Source: Alteraurantiacibacter hainanensis (GTDB lineage Bacteria > Pseudomonadota > Alphaproteobacteria > Sphingomonadales > Sphingomonadaceae). From it: DNA of 64,000 bases. The position numbers and the translations under genes were made by a program. Within the stretch, counting starts at the first letter, position 1; every line of letters starts with the position of its first letter. The stretch is taken from assembly GCF_036321025.1 (NCBI RefSeq), contig NZ_JAZAPB010000001.1:1240001-1304000 (forward strand), in the 5' to 3' direction. Positions 8,640-17,816 of this stretch are shown in pieces. A model generated the notes under the pieces. It was not told the DNA's origin. It saw only the letters and a program-made list of their open reading frames with translations, and made no database searches.

Positions 8640-9626
8640 ATGGGATATCTGATGCCCGCCGAATGGGCGCCGCAGGACTGGATCTGGATCGGCTTTCCCG
8701 CCCACGGCGACCTGTGGGAAGCGAACCTCGCTCCCGCACAGGAGCAGATGGCGGCCTTCGCCAACGCCGTCGCGGAAACCGGCCAGCAGGTGCGGCTGGT
8801 GGTGCGCGATGCCGCAACGGAAATGCGCGCGAAGGACCTGGTTTCAGGTGCCGTCGCGTTCGAGCGGCACCCCTATGGCGACATCTGGGTGCGCGACACC
8901 GGACCGCTGACCGTGCTGGGCGATGGCGGCCAGCGCCGCGCGCAGGGCTTCGGATTCAACGGCTGGGGCGGGAAGTACCTGCTGGAAGGGGACCAGGAGA
9001 CCGGCGCTTCCCTGGCCGAGGCCGGCGGGCTTCCCTACGAACGCGCCGACTGGATCCTGGAAGGCGGTGCGGTGGAGAGCAACGGCAGTGGCCTCGTCGT
9101 CACCACCGAGCAGTGCCTGCTGAACCCGAATCGCAATCCCTCGCTCTCGCGCGAGCAGATCTGGGCCAACCTGCAGCGAGACCTCGGGTTCGACCGCGTC
9201 CTGTGGCTGGGCAATGGCCTTGCCGGCGACCACACCGACGGCCACGTCGACAATCTCGCCCGGCTTGTCGGCGAGAACGCCATCGCCATCCCGCGCGCCT
9301 CCACGCCCGACGATCCCAATGCCGCGGTCTATGAAGATGCGCGCGCCCGCGCCCGCAAGTTCGGGCTGGATGTTCGCGACGTTCCCTCCCCCGGCTGGAT
9401 GGGCGAAGGCGACGAGGTGGAACCTGCCAGCTACATGAATTTCGTCATCGCCAACGACGTGGTCGTCGTGCCCACCTACGGCTCGGCGCACGACGAGGAG
9501 GCCGTCGCCGCCATCGGCGACCTGTTCCCCGGCCGCGCCGCAGTGGGCCTGCGGGCCGATGCCGTGCTGACCGGCGGAGGAAGCTTCCATTGCGCCAGCC
9601 AGCACGTGCCGGCAGAGCGAAATTAA
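8640..9626 (+). CDS. aguA: Agmatine deiminase family protein
   Basis: 328 aa from the ATG at 8640, preceded by GAGGGG at good spacing; a second ATG four codons later (8652) is possible. The peptidyl-arginine deiminase fold is shown by VRDTGPL, EGGAVESNG, GDHTDGHVDNLARL and the catalytic cysteine in GGGSFHCASQ (Cys318, ten residues from the end). The enzyme converts agmatine to N-carbamoylputrescine plus ammonia in the cytoplasm. No carbamoylputrescine amidohydrolase gene is next to it, so the rest of the pathway must be elsewhere or the true substrate may differ. It follows an M28 peptidase by 4 bp, suggesting a peptide and arginine salvage theme. Confidence 0.9.
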   Translation: MGYLMPAEWAPQDWIWIGFPAHGDLWEANLAPAQEQMAAFANAVAETGQQVRLVVRDAATEMRAKDLVSGAVAFERHPYGDIWVRDTGPLTVLGDGGQRRAQGFGFNGWGGKYLLEGDQETGASLAEAGGLPYERADWILEGGAVESNGSGLVVTTEQCLLNPNRNPSLSREQIWANLQRDLGFDRVLWLGNGLAGDHTDGHVDNLARLVGENAIAIPRASTPDDPNAAVYEDARARARKFGLDVRDVPSPGWMGEGDEVEPASYMNFVIANDVVVVPTYGSAHDEEAVAAIGDLFPGRAAVGLRADAVLTGGGSFHCASQHVPAERN

Positions 9627-9662
9627 CTTTTTGTTAGGGCTTTCAGGACTATTTTCGACGAC

Positions 9663-9794
9663 ATGGCCCATGCTCTTGCCCAGACACGTCTGTCCATCGC
9701 CATCCGGGCGGACCATCTGCGTTGCGCGATCGTTTGCGGCTGTGCGCTGGCCCTCATTCTTGCCGACCGTATCGCGCCGGGGATTTCTTTCTAG
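9663..9794 (+). CDS. Possible small membrane peptide (43 aa)
   Basis: A short open frame (MAHALAQTRLSIAIRADHLR, then a hydrophobic Cys-containing helix of about 14 residues ending in LALILADR) between aguA and cysD. It starts 37 bp after the aguA stop, with no clear ribosome binding site. It resembles the short membrane peptides that annotators often miss, but in high-GC DNA an open frame of this length can arise by chance. I recognise no family. It fills half of the otherwise non-coding 293 bp before cysD. Confidence 0.35.
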   Translation: MAHALAQTRLSIAIRADHLRCAIVCGCALALILADRIAPGISF

Positions 9795-9919
9795 CTGATC
9801 CGCGCTGTCGCCCCACTGTGGCACAGCTATCAAGCCAGAAAATTATTGTCCTTTGCCTCTGCTATATCAGATGCATAATGCCTTGAGTGTTGTGCACTGC
9901 AGCAGACCTAGCGAGTAAC

Positions 9920-10831
9920 ATGAGAGCCCTCACCCATCTTGAACGCCTCGAGGCGGAGGCGATCCACATCATCCGCGAAGTGGCGGCAGAGGCGGACAAG
10001 CCCGTCATGCTCTACTCCGTGGGCAAGGACAGCGCGGTGATGCTCCACCTCGCGCGCAAGGCCTTCTACCCGGCCCCGCCGCCTTTCCCGCTGCTGCATG
10101 TCGATACCACCTGGAAATTCCGGGCCATGTACGAACTGCGCGACCAGATGGCCGAGAAATCCGGGATGGAATTGCTGGTCTACCAGAACCCGGAGGCGAA
10201 GGAGCGCGGCATCAACCCCTTCGACCACGGCCCGCTGCACACCGACATGTGGAAGACGGAAGGTCTGAAGCAGGCGCTGAACCTCTACGGTTTCGACGCG
10301 GCCTTCGGCGGCGCGCGCCGCGACGAGGAAAAGAGCCGTGCCAAGGAGCGCGTGTTCTCCTTCCGCACATCCAGCCACGGGTGGGACCCGAAGAACCAGC
10401 GTCCCGAGCTCTGGAACCTCTACAACGCCCGCAAGAAGAAGGGCGAGAGCATCCGCGTCTTCCCCATCTCCAACTGGACCGAGCTGGACGTGTGGCAGTA
10501 CATCCAGCTCGAGAACATCGAGATCGTCCCGCTCTACTTCGCCGCCCCGCGCCCCACCTTCATCTACGAGGGCGGACTGTTCATGGCCGATGACGAGGAT
10601 CGCCTGAAGGACGTGCTTGGCGAGCTGCCCGAAATCACCACCCGCTCCGTGCGCTTTCGCACGCTCGGCTGCTTCCCGCTGACGGGCGCGGTTGAAAGCG
10701 AGGCCGGCACCCTGTCCGAAGTGATTCAGGAAACCTTGCTGACCACCACCAGCGAGCGGCAGGGCCGCGTGATCGACAAGGATGCCGGCGGGTCCGGAAT
10801 GGAAAAGAAGAAGCAGGAGGGGTATTTCTGA
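9920..10831 (+). CDS. cysD: Sulfate adenylyltransferase small subunit
   Basis: 303 aa starting at the ATG at 9920 (MRALTHLERLEAEAIHIIRE), the family N-terminus; an upstream GTG at 9887 would add an unrelated extension. The PP-loop-type segment YSVGKDSAV is at residues 32-40, and the protein continues with the CysD landmarks HVDTTWKF, FDAAFGGARRDEEKSRAKER and PISNWTELDVWQYI. With CysN it makes adenosine 5'-phosphosulfate from ATP and sulfate. It overlaps cysNC by one base (TGATG). The region upstream is relatively AT-rich and must hold the operon promoter, but I could not place -35/-10 boxes with confidence. Confidence 0.96.
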   Translation: MRALTHLERLEAEAIHIIREVAAEADKPVMLYSVGKDSAVMLHLARKAFYPAPPPFPLLHVDTTWKFRAMYELRDQMAEKSGMELLVYQNPEAKERGINPFDHGPLHTDMWKTEGLKQALNLYGFDAAFGGARRDEEKSRAKERVFSFRTSSHGWDPKNQRPELWNLYNARKKKGESIRVFPISNWTELDVWQYIQLENIEIVPLYFAAPRPTFIYEGGLFMADDEDRLKDVLGELPEITTRSVRFRTLGCFPLTGAVESEAGTLSEVIQETLLTTTSERQGRVIDKDAGGSGMEKKKQEGYF

Positions 10832-12753
10832 TGACCGAGCAGACACCCGACTCCGTCTACCGGACCGATGCCCTCATCGCCGAGGATATCGACGCCTACC
10901 TCGAAACCCACCAGCACAAGACCATGCTGCGCTTCATCACCTGCGGCAGCGTGGACGACGGCAAGAGCACGCTGATCGGGCGACTGCTCTACGATTCCAA
11001 GATGATCTTCGAGGACCAGCTCGAGGCGCTCAGCAACGACAGCAAGACGGTCGGCACGCAGGGCGGCGAAATCGATTTCGCGCTGCTGGTGGATGGCCTC
11101 GCCGCCGAGCGCGAGCAGGGCATCACCATTGATGTCGCCTACCGCTTCTTCAACACCGAGAACCGCAAGTTCATCGTCGCGGACTGCCCCGGACACGAGC
11201 AGTATACGCGCAACATGGTGACGGGCGCGTCCACCGCCGATCTCGCCGTGATCCTGGTCGATGCGCGCAAGGGCGTGCTCGTGCAGACCCGGCGGCATTC
11301 CTATCTGTGCCACCTGATCGGCATCAGGAATATCGTGCTGGCGGTGAACAAGATGGACCTGGTCGATTACGACCAGTCCGTGTTCGACAAGATCGTGGCG
11401 GATTATGCCGCCTTCGCCGAGGAAATCGGCATCGAGAGTTTCACGCCCATGCCGATCAGCGGCTTCAAGGGCGACAACATCACGACCGCGCCTTCGGAAA
11501 ACACGCCCTGGTACGATGGGCCGAGCCTGATCGACCACCTGGAAAGCGTGGAAGTCCTGTCCAGCGTTGCGGCCGAGAAGCCGTTCCGCATGCCGGTGCA
11601 GTGGGTCAACCGCCCCAACCTCGACTTCCGGGGCTTCTCCGGCCTGATCGCCACCGGTTCGGTAAAGCCGGGAGACGCGGTCCGCGTGCTGCCATCGGGC
11701 AAGACCAGCACGGTGAAGAGCATCGTCACCTTCGACGGCGAACTGGACGAGGCGATGGCCGGCCAGTCGGTAACCCTTACCCTTGCCGACGAGATAGATT
11801 GCTCGCGCGGCGACGTGATCTGCATGGCGGATACCCCGCCCGAGACCGCCGACCAGTTCGAGGCCACGCTGGTGTGGCTCAACGACGAGGACATGCATGT
11901 CGGGCGCGGATACTGGCTGAAGCTGGGCACCCAGACCGTCTCGGCCACGGTGCAGCAGCCGAAATACCGCATCGACGTGAACACCATGGACGAGCTTGCG
12001 GCGAAGTCGCTGTCGCTGAACGATATCGGCGTGGCCGAAGTCTATTCGGACAAGCCGCTGGTGTTCGAGCCCTATGTCGACAACCGCACGCTGGGCGGCT
12101 TCATCCTGATCGACAAGATCACCAATGCCACCGTGGCGGCGGGCATGCTCAACTTCAGCCTGCGCCGCAGCCAGAACGTGCACTGGCAGGCCACCGACAT
12201 CACGCGCGAGCACCACGCCTCGCTGAAGAACCAGACGCCGCGCGTGCTGTGGTTCACCGGGCTTTCGGGCAGCGGCAAGTCCACCATCGCCAACGAAGTC
12301 GAGAAGAAGCTGGCGCTGATGAACCGCCACACCTTCCTGCTGGACGGCGACAACGTGCGTCACGGCCTGAACAAGGACCTGGGCTTTACCGAGGCCGACC
12401 GGATCGAGAACATTCGCCGCATCGGCGAAGTCGCCCGGTTGATGACCGATGCCGGTCTGATCGTCCTCACCGCCTTCATCAGCCCCTTCCGCGCGGAGCG
12501 GAAGATGGTGCGCGACATGGTGGGCGAGGCCGAATTCATCGAGATCTTCGTCGATACGCCGCTGGAAGTCGCCGAGGCGCGCGACGTGAAGGGCCTCTAC
12601 AAGAAGGCCCGCAGCGGCCAGCTGAAGAACTTCACCGGGATCGACAGCCCCTACGAGCCGCCGGAAAACCCGGAGATCACCGTCAACACGGTGGCGATGA
12701 CGCCCGAGGAGGCCGCCGATCACATCATCCAGCAGATCCTGCCGCTAAAGTGA
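10831..12753 (+). CDS. cysNC: Bifunctional sulfate adenylyltransferase subunit 1 / APS kinase
   Basis: 640 aa, a natural fusion of CysN and CysC. The N-terminal part is an EF-Tu-like GTPase with GSVDDGKST (39-47), DCPGHEQ (about 118) and NKMD (about 172), followed by two beta-barrel domains. The C-terminal part begins near residue 460 and is APS kinase, with the P-loop GLSGSGKST (about 477-485), DGDNVRHGLN, and a DVKGLYKKAR segment. The GTPase drives APS formation with CysD, and the kinase phosphorylates APS to PAPS. The fusion form is common in alphaproteobacteria. It is coupled to cysD by overlap and followed 11 bp later by cysQ, giving a three-gene sulfate activation operon. No cysG, cysH or cysI genes are in the window. 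Confidence 0.96.
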   Translation: MTEQTPDSVYRTDALIAEDIDAYLETHQHKTMLRFITCGSVDDGKSTLIGRLLYDSKMIFEDQLEALSNDSKTVGTQGGEIDFALLVDGLAAEREQGITIDVAYRFFNTENRKFIVADCPGHEQYTRNMVTGASTADLAVILVDARKGVLVQTRRHSYLCHLIGIRNIVLAVNKMDLVDYDQSVFDKIVADYAAFAEEIGIESFTPMPISGFKGDNITTAPSENTPWYDGPSLIDHLESVEVLSSVAAEKPFRMPVQWVNRPNLDFRGFSGLIATGSVKPGDAVRVLPSGKTSTVKSIVTFDGELDEAMAGQSVTLTLADEIDCSRGDVICMADTPPETADQFEATLVWLNDEDMHVGRGYWLKLGTQTVSATVQQPKYRIDVNTMDELAAKSLSLNDIGVAEVYSDKPLVFEPYVDNRTLGGFILIDKITNATVAAGMLNFSLRRSQNVHWQATDITREHHASLKNQTPRVLWFTGLSGSGKSTIANEVEKKLALMNRHTFLLDGDNVRHGLNKDLGFTEADRIENIRRIGEVARLMTDAGLIVLTAFISPFRAERKMVRDMVGEAEFIEIFVDTPLEVAEARDVKGLYKKARSGQLKNFTGIDSPYEPPENPEITVNTVAMTPEEAADHIIQQILPLK

Positions 12754-12764
12754 GTCATCCCGAT

Positions 12765-13502
12765 ATGAACGACGCCCGGCTTGCCGCCCACCTGGCCGAA
12801 TGTGCCGGACGCATCCTGCTGGAGGTGCGCGCGTCGCGCATGTTCGAGGGCAAGGCTCTTGGCAAGGCGGGGGACGAGACCGCCAACCAGTTCCTCGTCC
12901 ATGCCCTGCGCCAGCAGCGCCCCGAAGACGGCCTGCTGTCCGAGGAAAGCAAGGATACCGACGAGCGCCTCTCGAAAGAGCGCGTGTGGATCGTCGACCC
13001 GGTCGACGGCACGCGCGAATATGGCGAGGAGCGCACCGACTGGGCCGTGCACGTGGCGCTGACCATCGGCGGAAAGCCCGAAATCGGCGCCGTGGCTCTG
13101 CCCGGTCTCGGCATCGTCCTCAGCAGTGACGAACCTTCTGCGCTGCCGGCCGCTGCCGAAAGGCCGCGCCTCGTCGTCAGTCGCACCCGTCCCGCCGCCG
13201 AGGCCGTGGCCGTCTCGGAAGCCATTGGCGGCGAACTGGTCGGCATGGGCAGCGCCGGCGCCAAGGCCATGGCCGTGGTGCGCGGCGAAGCGGAAATCTA
13301 CCTGCATTCGGGCGGACAGTACGAGTGGGACAGCTGCGCTCCGGCAGCGGTCGCGAATGCGTACGGCCTGCACTGCTCGCGCATCGACGGCAGCCCGCTC
13401 GTCTACAACAATCGCGACACCTACATGCCAGACCTGCTCATCTGCCGCCCCGAATGGGCGGACCGCGTGCTGACCGAGGTCTCCGCGCTACAGGACGCCT
13501 AG
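12765..13502 (+). CDS. cysQ: 3'(2'),5'-bisphosphate nucleotidase CysQ
   Basis: 245 aa from the ATG at 12765. It is an inositol-monophosphatase-fold enzyme: LLSEES is the first metal-binding element, WIVDPVDGTREY the DPxDGT element and EWDSCAPAAV the C-terminal WD motif. CysQ removes 3'-phosphoadenosine 5'-phosphate left over from PAPS reduction and controls PAPS level, which fits its position 11 bp behind cysNC. The last codon region shares the tetranucleotide CTAG with the convergent permease gene: TAG here at 13500-13502 and, on the other strand, TAG at 13499-13501. Confidence 0.92.
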   Translation: MNDARLAAHLAECAGRILLEVRASRMFEGKALGKAGDETANQFLVHALRQQRPEDGLLSEESKDTDERLSKERVWIVDPVDGTREYGEERTDWAVHVALTIGGKPEIGAVALPGLGIVLSSDEPSALPAAAERPRLVVSRTRPAAEAVAVSEAIGGELVGMGSAGAKAMAVVRGEAEIYLHSGGQYEWDSCAPAAVANAYGLHCSRIDGSPLVYNNRDTYMPDLLICRPEWADRVLTEVSALQDA

Positions 13503-14236
13503 GCCGCCAGCTTGTAAAGGGCGCCGAGCGCCGCTCCGCCCAGCACCAGTGCGGTGGCGATCTGCCACTGGCGCGGCGTGACACTGCCAAAGGCGCGGTG
13601 GCCGAACCAGTCGCCCAGCAGCACGGCCGGAAACAGCAGCAGGGCCAGTTCCAGTTCGGACATGCCGCCGACCCCCAGCCAGACGAACACGGCGGCGGAG
13701 ATCGGCGTCAGCACCAGGAAAATCGCCATCATGGATGCCCGCGCGGCCTTCGGCTCCAGCCGTCCGCGCAAGTAGAACGGGGCCATGCCCGGCCCCGGCA
13801 TCCCGGCGAACCCGCCGAAGAAGCCGGTGAAGAAGCCCGACAGCGCCATCGCGGGGCGGCGCGGCATCACGATTTTGCCCAGCGGCACTACGACGAGGAC
13901 GAACGCGCCGAGCGAGACGAGCGCGATCAGCAGGCGGGCCCAGGCCGGCGGCAAGGCGACCAGCGCCCACAGGCCGAGCGGCATGCAGGCGAGCGCCAGC
14001 GCGGCGATGGGTATCGCCGAACGATCCGCATCGCGGCGGATGCGCCCCACGTCGGTCAGGCCGATCAGGAATAGCGAGATGATGCCCACCAGCACGGCGG
14101 CGCTCGGCGCGATGGCCAGTTGCAGCACCGGCACCAGCACCACCGACAGGCCAAAGCCCGCCAGGCCGCGCACGAAACCGGCGGCGATGGCGGCCAGCAC
14201 GGCGACGATCACCGCCTCGATCGGGAATCCGAACAT
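13499..14236 (-). CDS. TSUP family (TauE/SafE-like) permease
   Basis: 245 aa, almost entirely hydrophobic, with about eight predicted membrane helices. The two halves each carry the family signature GFVRGLAGFG (about residues 20-29) and GFAGMPGPGMAPFYL (about 145-160), typical of sulfite exporter TauE/SafE (TSUP) transporters. These move sulfite, sulfonates or related organic anions across the inner membrane. It is the second of two adjacent TSUP genes with a 3-bp gap between them, downstream of thrS, and it ends against the cysDNCQ operon. The context makes a sulfur substrate plausible, but TSUP specificity cannot be read from sequence. Confidence 0.88.
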   Translation of the reverse strand: MFGFPIEAVIVAVLAAIAAGFVRGLAGFGLSVVLVPVLQLAIAPSAAVLVGIISLFLIGLTDVGRIRRDADRSAIPIAALALACMPLGLWALVALPPAWARLLIALVSLGAFVLVVVPLGKIVMPRRPAMALSGFFTGFFGGFAGMPGPGMAPFYLRGRLEPKAARASMMAIFLVLTPISAAVFVWLGVGGMSELELALLLFPAVLLGDWFGHRAFGSVTPRQWQIATALVLGGAALGALYKLAA

Positions 14237-14239
14237 GGG

Positions 14240-14983
14240 CTAGACCAGCTTTACCAGTGCCGCGACCGCAGCCGCTCCCAGCACCAGGCCCACGAACACG
14301 CGCCATGCCCTGTCACCGACCTTGCCGAAAGCCAACGAGCCGAGCCAGTTGCCCAGCAGCACCAGCGGGAACAGCGCCAGGCCAAGCACTACGATGCGCC
14401 ATTCGAGAAGCCCCGAAACGGCCCCCGAAGTCACTCCGGCCATCGCGGCCACGCCGAAGATCCCGATCATGGAGGCCTTGGCGGTGACGCGCGGAATGTC
14501 CCGCCCCACGTAATAGGGCACCACGGGAGGTCCGGGCATTGCGGCGAAGCCGGTCAGCACGCCTGCCGAGAGGCCCGTCAGCCCGGTGGCGAGCGGGCCG
14601 GGAATATGCGCCGCGCGGCGCGGCAACAGGATTGCGACAAAGGCGGAGAGCGCCACCAGCGCAATCAGCAGCCGGGCTAGCGCGGTAGGCAGGGCATCGA
14701 GCAGGAGCAGTCCCGGCAGGGTGGTGAGCACCAGCAGCACGCTGATGGTGAGCGCGGAACGCTCCGCCTCGCGCAGCACGTAGCGGATCTCGCTCAGCGC
14801 CAGCAGCCCGGCCATGATGTTGAGCGCCAGCACCGCTTCTACCGGCGTGATCGCCAGCGCCAGGATCGGCACCAGCAGGATGCCGAAGCCGAAACCGGTC
14901 AGCCCGCGAATGAAGGCCGCGCCCAGCGTGGCGATTGCGGCCACCGCGATCTGCAGCACGCTGAAGCCGGCGAGGTATTCCAA
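14240..14983 (-). CDS. TSUP family (TauE/SafE-like) permease, TTG start
   Basis: 247 aa, a paralogue of the next gene, with the paired motifs AFIRGLTGFGFGILLVPI and GFAAMPGPPVVPYYVGRD. The most likely start is a TTG at 14981-14983, three bases after the thrS stop, because it gives the complete first membrane helix; no ATG lies nearby. A TTG start with a weak ribosome binding site suggests low expression, coupled to thrS translation. The substrate is unknown: sulfite, a sulfonate or another organic anion. Two TSUP genes in tandem could be duplicates with different substrates or subunits of one dimer. Confidence 0.85.
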   Translation of the reverse strand: MEYLAGFSVLQIAVAAIATLGAAFIRGLTGFGFGILLVPILALAITPVEAVLALNIMAGLLALSEIRYVLREAERSALTISVLLVLTTLPGLLLLDALPTALARLLIALVALSAFVAILLPRRAAHIPGPLATGLTGLSAGVLTGFAAMPGPPVVPYYVGRDIPRVTAKASMIGIFGVAAMAGVTSGAVSGLLEWRIVVLGLALFPLVLLGNWLGSLAFGKVGDRAWRVFVGLVLGAAAVAALVKLV

Positions 14984-14986
14984 GTC

Positions 14987-17005
14987 CTAGCCTTCGCGAA
15001 GGTCGGGCGGGGTCGCCTCGCTGCGGATGAGCGCGATGGCCTCGTCCAGCGAAAGGACCTTCTGCGCGTTCTCGCCCAGCGTACGCATGGCGACCGTGCC
15101 TTCCTCGGCCTCCCTCTTGCCGACCACCAGCATGTGCGGAACCTTGGCAAGGCTGTGTTCGCGAACCTTGTAGTTGATCTTCTCGTTGCGAAGGTCGCTC
15201 TCTACCCGGATGCCGGCGGCTTCCAGCTTCGAGACCGCTTCTCTGGCATAGTCGTCCGCATCGGAAACGATGGTGGCAACCACCGCCTGCACCGGGGCGA
15301 GCCACACCGGCAGGCGACCGGCGAAGTGTTCGATCAGGATGCCGATGAAGCGTTCGTACGAACCAAAAATCGCACGGTGCAGCATGACCGGGCGGTGCTT
15401 CTCGCCGTCCTCGCCGATGTAGGTCGCATCGAGGCGTTCGGGCAGCACGCGGTCGCCCTGGATCGTGCCGACCTGCCAGGTGCGGCCGATGGCGTCGGTG
15501 AGGTGCCATTCCAGCTTGGGCGCATAGAAGGCGCCTTCGCCGGGCAGTTCTTCCCAGCCGTAGTCGTCGTTCTGCATCCCGGCCTCGGCCACGGCGTCGC
15601 GCAGTTCCTGCTCGGCCTTGTCCCAGTCGGCATCGGAGCCGAAGCGCTGTTCGGGCCGCAGGGCCAGCTTCACTTCGTAGCTGAAGCCGAAATCCTGGTA
15701 GACGCTGTCGGCCAGCTTGCAGAAGGCACGCACTTCCTCGACCACCTGGTCCTCGGTGCAGAAGATATGCGCGTCGTCCTGCGTGAACTGACGCACGCGC
15801 ATCAGGCCGTGCAGCGCGCCGTGCGGTTCGTTGCGGTGGCAGCAGCCCATCTCGCCCAGCCGGATCGGCAGGTCGCGGTAGCTGGTGATGCCCTGCTTGA
15901 AGACCAGCACGTGCGCCGGGCAGTTCATCGGCTTGAGCGCCATCCAGTCCGCGTTCTTCGAAACCAGCTCGCCCTCGTCCTCGGTATTCGGGATCTCGTC
16001 GGGGATGACGAACATGTTCTCGCGGTACTTGCCCCAGTGGCCGCTCTGCTCCCACTGGCGCGCGTCCATCACCTGCGGCGTCTTGATCTCGCGGTAGCCC
16101 GCGCCGTCCATCTTGCGGCGCATGTAGCTCTCCAGCTCGCGCCAGATGCGATAGCCGTTGGGGTGCCAGAAGACGCTGCCGTGGGCCTCTTCCTGCAGGT
16201 GGAACAGGTCCATCTCGCGGCCCAGCTTGCGGTGGTCGCGCTTGGCCGCTTCCTCAAGCCGGGTGAGGTGAGCATCGAGCTGCTTCTTGTTGAGCCAGCC
16301 GGTGCCGTAGATGCGGGTAAGCTGCGCGTTCTTCTGGTCGCCGCGCCAGTAGGCGCCGGCCACGCGCATCAGCTTGAAGGCCTGCGGGTCCAGCTTGCCG
16401 GTGCTGGCGAGGTGGGGGCCGCGGCACATGTCGAGCCAGGCGTTGTCGGAATTCGGCTCGCCCGACCAGTAGACGGTCAGCTCCTCGTCCTCGGGCAGTT
16501 CCTTCGCCCATTCGGCCTTGAAGGTCTCGCCTTCCTTTTCCCACCGTTCGATCAGCTGCTCGCGGCTCCACACTTCGCGCACCAGCGGCTTGTCCGCCTT
16601 GATGATCTCGCGCATGCGCTCCTCGATCTGCGGCAGGTCGTCCATCGAGAACGGCTCGCGGCTGTCGGGCGCCTTCACGTCGTAGTAGAAGCCGTCGTCG
16701 GTGGCGGGGCCGAAGGTGATCTGCGTGCCCGGCCACAGCGATTGCACGGCCTCGGCCAGCACGTGGGCATAGTCGTGACGGGCCAGTTCCAGCGCGTCTT
16801 CCTCGTCCCGCGAGGTGATCAGTTCGAGGTCGCTGTCGCAGTCGAACGGGCGGTTGAGGTCGCGCACCTCGCCGTTGACGCGCGCGGCAAGCGCGGCCTT
16901 GGCAAGGCCGGGGCCGATGGCGGCGGCGACGTCTGCAGGCGTGCTGCCCGGCTCCATCGCGCGCTTCGAGCCGTCGGGAAGGCTGATCTGGACGAGTTCT
17001 GTCAT
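14987..17005 (-). CDS. thrS: Threonyl-tRNA synthetase
   Basis: 672 aa from the ATG at 17003-17005 (MTELVQISLPDGSKRAMEPG), the normal ThrRS N-terminus. In order: a TGS domain (about 1-65), the tRNA-editing SAD region, the class II catalytic core (MKPMNCPAHVLVFKQG with the zinc-ligand cysteine, ERHGALHGLMRVR-type motif 2 region, TQDDAHIFC) and the anticodon-binding domain ending near EEGTVAMRTLGE. It charges tRNA-Thr in the cytoplasm. The upstream region is only 85 bp and no T-box-like leader is visible. It appears to be co-transcribed with the two TSUP permeases. Confidence 0.97.
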   Translation of the reverse strand: MTELVQISLPDGSKRAMEPGSTPADVAAAIGPGLAKAALAARVNGEVRDLNRPFDCDSDLELITSRDEEDALELARHDYAHVLAEAVQSLWPGTQITFGPATDDGFYYDVKAPDSREPFSMDDLPQIEERMREIIKADKPLVREVWSREQLIERWEKEGETFKAEWAKELPEDEELTVYWSGEPNSDNAWLDMCRGPHLASTGKLDPQAFKLMRVAGAYWRGDQKNAQLTRIYGTGWLNKKQLDAHLTRLEEAAKRDHRKLGREMDLFHLQEEAHGSVFWHPNGYRIWRELESYMRRKMDGAGYREIKTPQVMDARQWEQSGHWGKYRENMFVIPDEIPNTEDEGELVSKNADWMALKPMNCPAHVLVFKQGITSYRDLPIRLGEMGCCHRNEPHGALHGLMRVRQFTQDDAHIFCTEDQVVEEVRAFCKLADSVYQDFGFSYEVKLALRPEQRFGSDADWDKAEQELRDAVAEAGMQNDDYGWEELPGEGAFYAPKLEWHLTDAIGRTWQVGTIQGDRVLPERLDATYIGEDGEKHRPVMLHRAIFGSYERFIGILIEHFAGRLPVWLAPVQAVVATIVSDADDYAREAVSKLEAAGIRVESDLRNEKINYKVREHSLAKVPHMLVVGKREAEEGTVAMRTLGENAQKVLSLDEAIALIRSEATPPDLREG

Positions 17006-17090
17006 AGGATAGCCACCTAGTGGCACTGGGCGATTACGCCAAGTCTGCAATCGCGCTTGCGATGGCCGTTTTCGCGCCCATAGTTGTTGC

Positions 17091-17816
17091 ATGACAACGC
17101 AATTCCACACCGTCGGCGACCGCCGGATCGCTTTCAGGCATTCCGGCGGCACCGGCCCGGCGGTGGTTTTCCTGCCCGGCTACATGTCCGACATGGCAGG
17201 GGGAAAGGCGACCGCCGTGTTCGACTGGTGCGTTGCCCAGGGGCGTGAATGCCTGCTGCTGGACTATTCGGGCTGCGGGGAAAGCGAGGGCAGGTTCGCG
17301 GACGGCTCGCTTAGCCAGTGGCGTGACGAGGTTCTGGCGCTTATCTCGGCGAAAGTGCAGGCCGATGGCGTGATCGTGACGGGTTCGTCGATGGGCGGCT
17401 GGCTGATGCTGCTTGTCGGCATGGAACTCGGCAAGCGCCTGCACGGCCTTGTCGGCATCGCCTCGGCTCCCGATTTCTCCGACTGGGGCTATGGCGAGGT
17501 GCTGAAGAGCCAGCTGCGCGCCGGGATCACCGTCTACGAGGAAAGTGACTACGGCTACGACCCCATGCCCACCCACGCGAAATTCTGGCACGATGCCGAG
17601 GGCCTCAAGCTGCTCGACGGCGAAGTGCCGATTGCCGCGCCGGTGCGCCTGCTGCATGGGCAGGAGGATACCGACGTTCCGCCCGAAATTTCGCTCCGCC
17701 TCGCCCATGCCCTCGCCAGCGATGACGTGCAGGTCACCCTGGTAAAGGGGGGCGACCATCGCCTCTCGCGCGACGGTGACATCGCGCTGCTGCTGCGTAC
17801 GATAGGTTCCCTATGA
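17091..17816 (+). CDS. Alpha/beta hydrolase (ABHD10-like)
   Basis: 241 aa with a compact alpha/beta-hydrolase fold. The oxyanion segment is FLPGYMSDM, the nucleophile elbow GSSMGGW, and the acid and histidine lie in HGQEDTDVP and GGDHRLS. The elbow and overall length resemble ABHD10-type acyl esterases/thioesterases, in which alphaproteobacterial members are mostly uncharacterised. The stop overlaps the start of the luciferase-like oxidoreductase gene by four bases (ATGA), so the two are translationally coupled. Substrate not predictable. Confidence 0.85.
   Translation: MTTQFHTVGDRRIAFRHSGGTGPAVVFLPGYMSDMAGGKATAVFDWCVAQGRECLLLDYSGCGESEGRFADGSLSQWRDEVLALISAKVQADGVIVTGSSMGGWLMLLVGMELGKRLHGLVGIASAPDFSDWGYGEVLKSQLRAGITVYEESDYGYDPMPTHAKFWHDAEGLKLLDGEVPIAAPVRLLHGQEDTDVPPEISLRLAHALASDDVQVTLVKGGDHRLSRDGDIALLLRTIGSL

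Noticed and set aside
14987..17090. T-box or other riboswitch controlling thrS
   Set aside because: The upstream gap is only 85 bp, shows no T-box sequence, and T-boxes are not expected in alphaproteobacteria.
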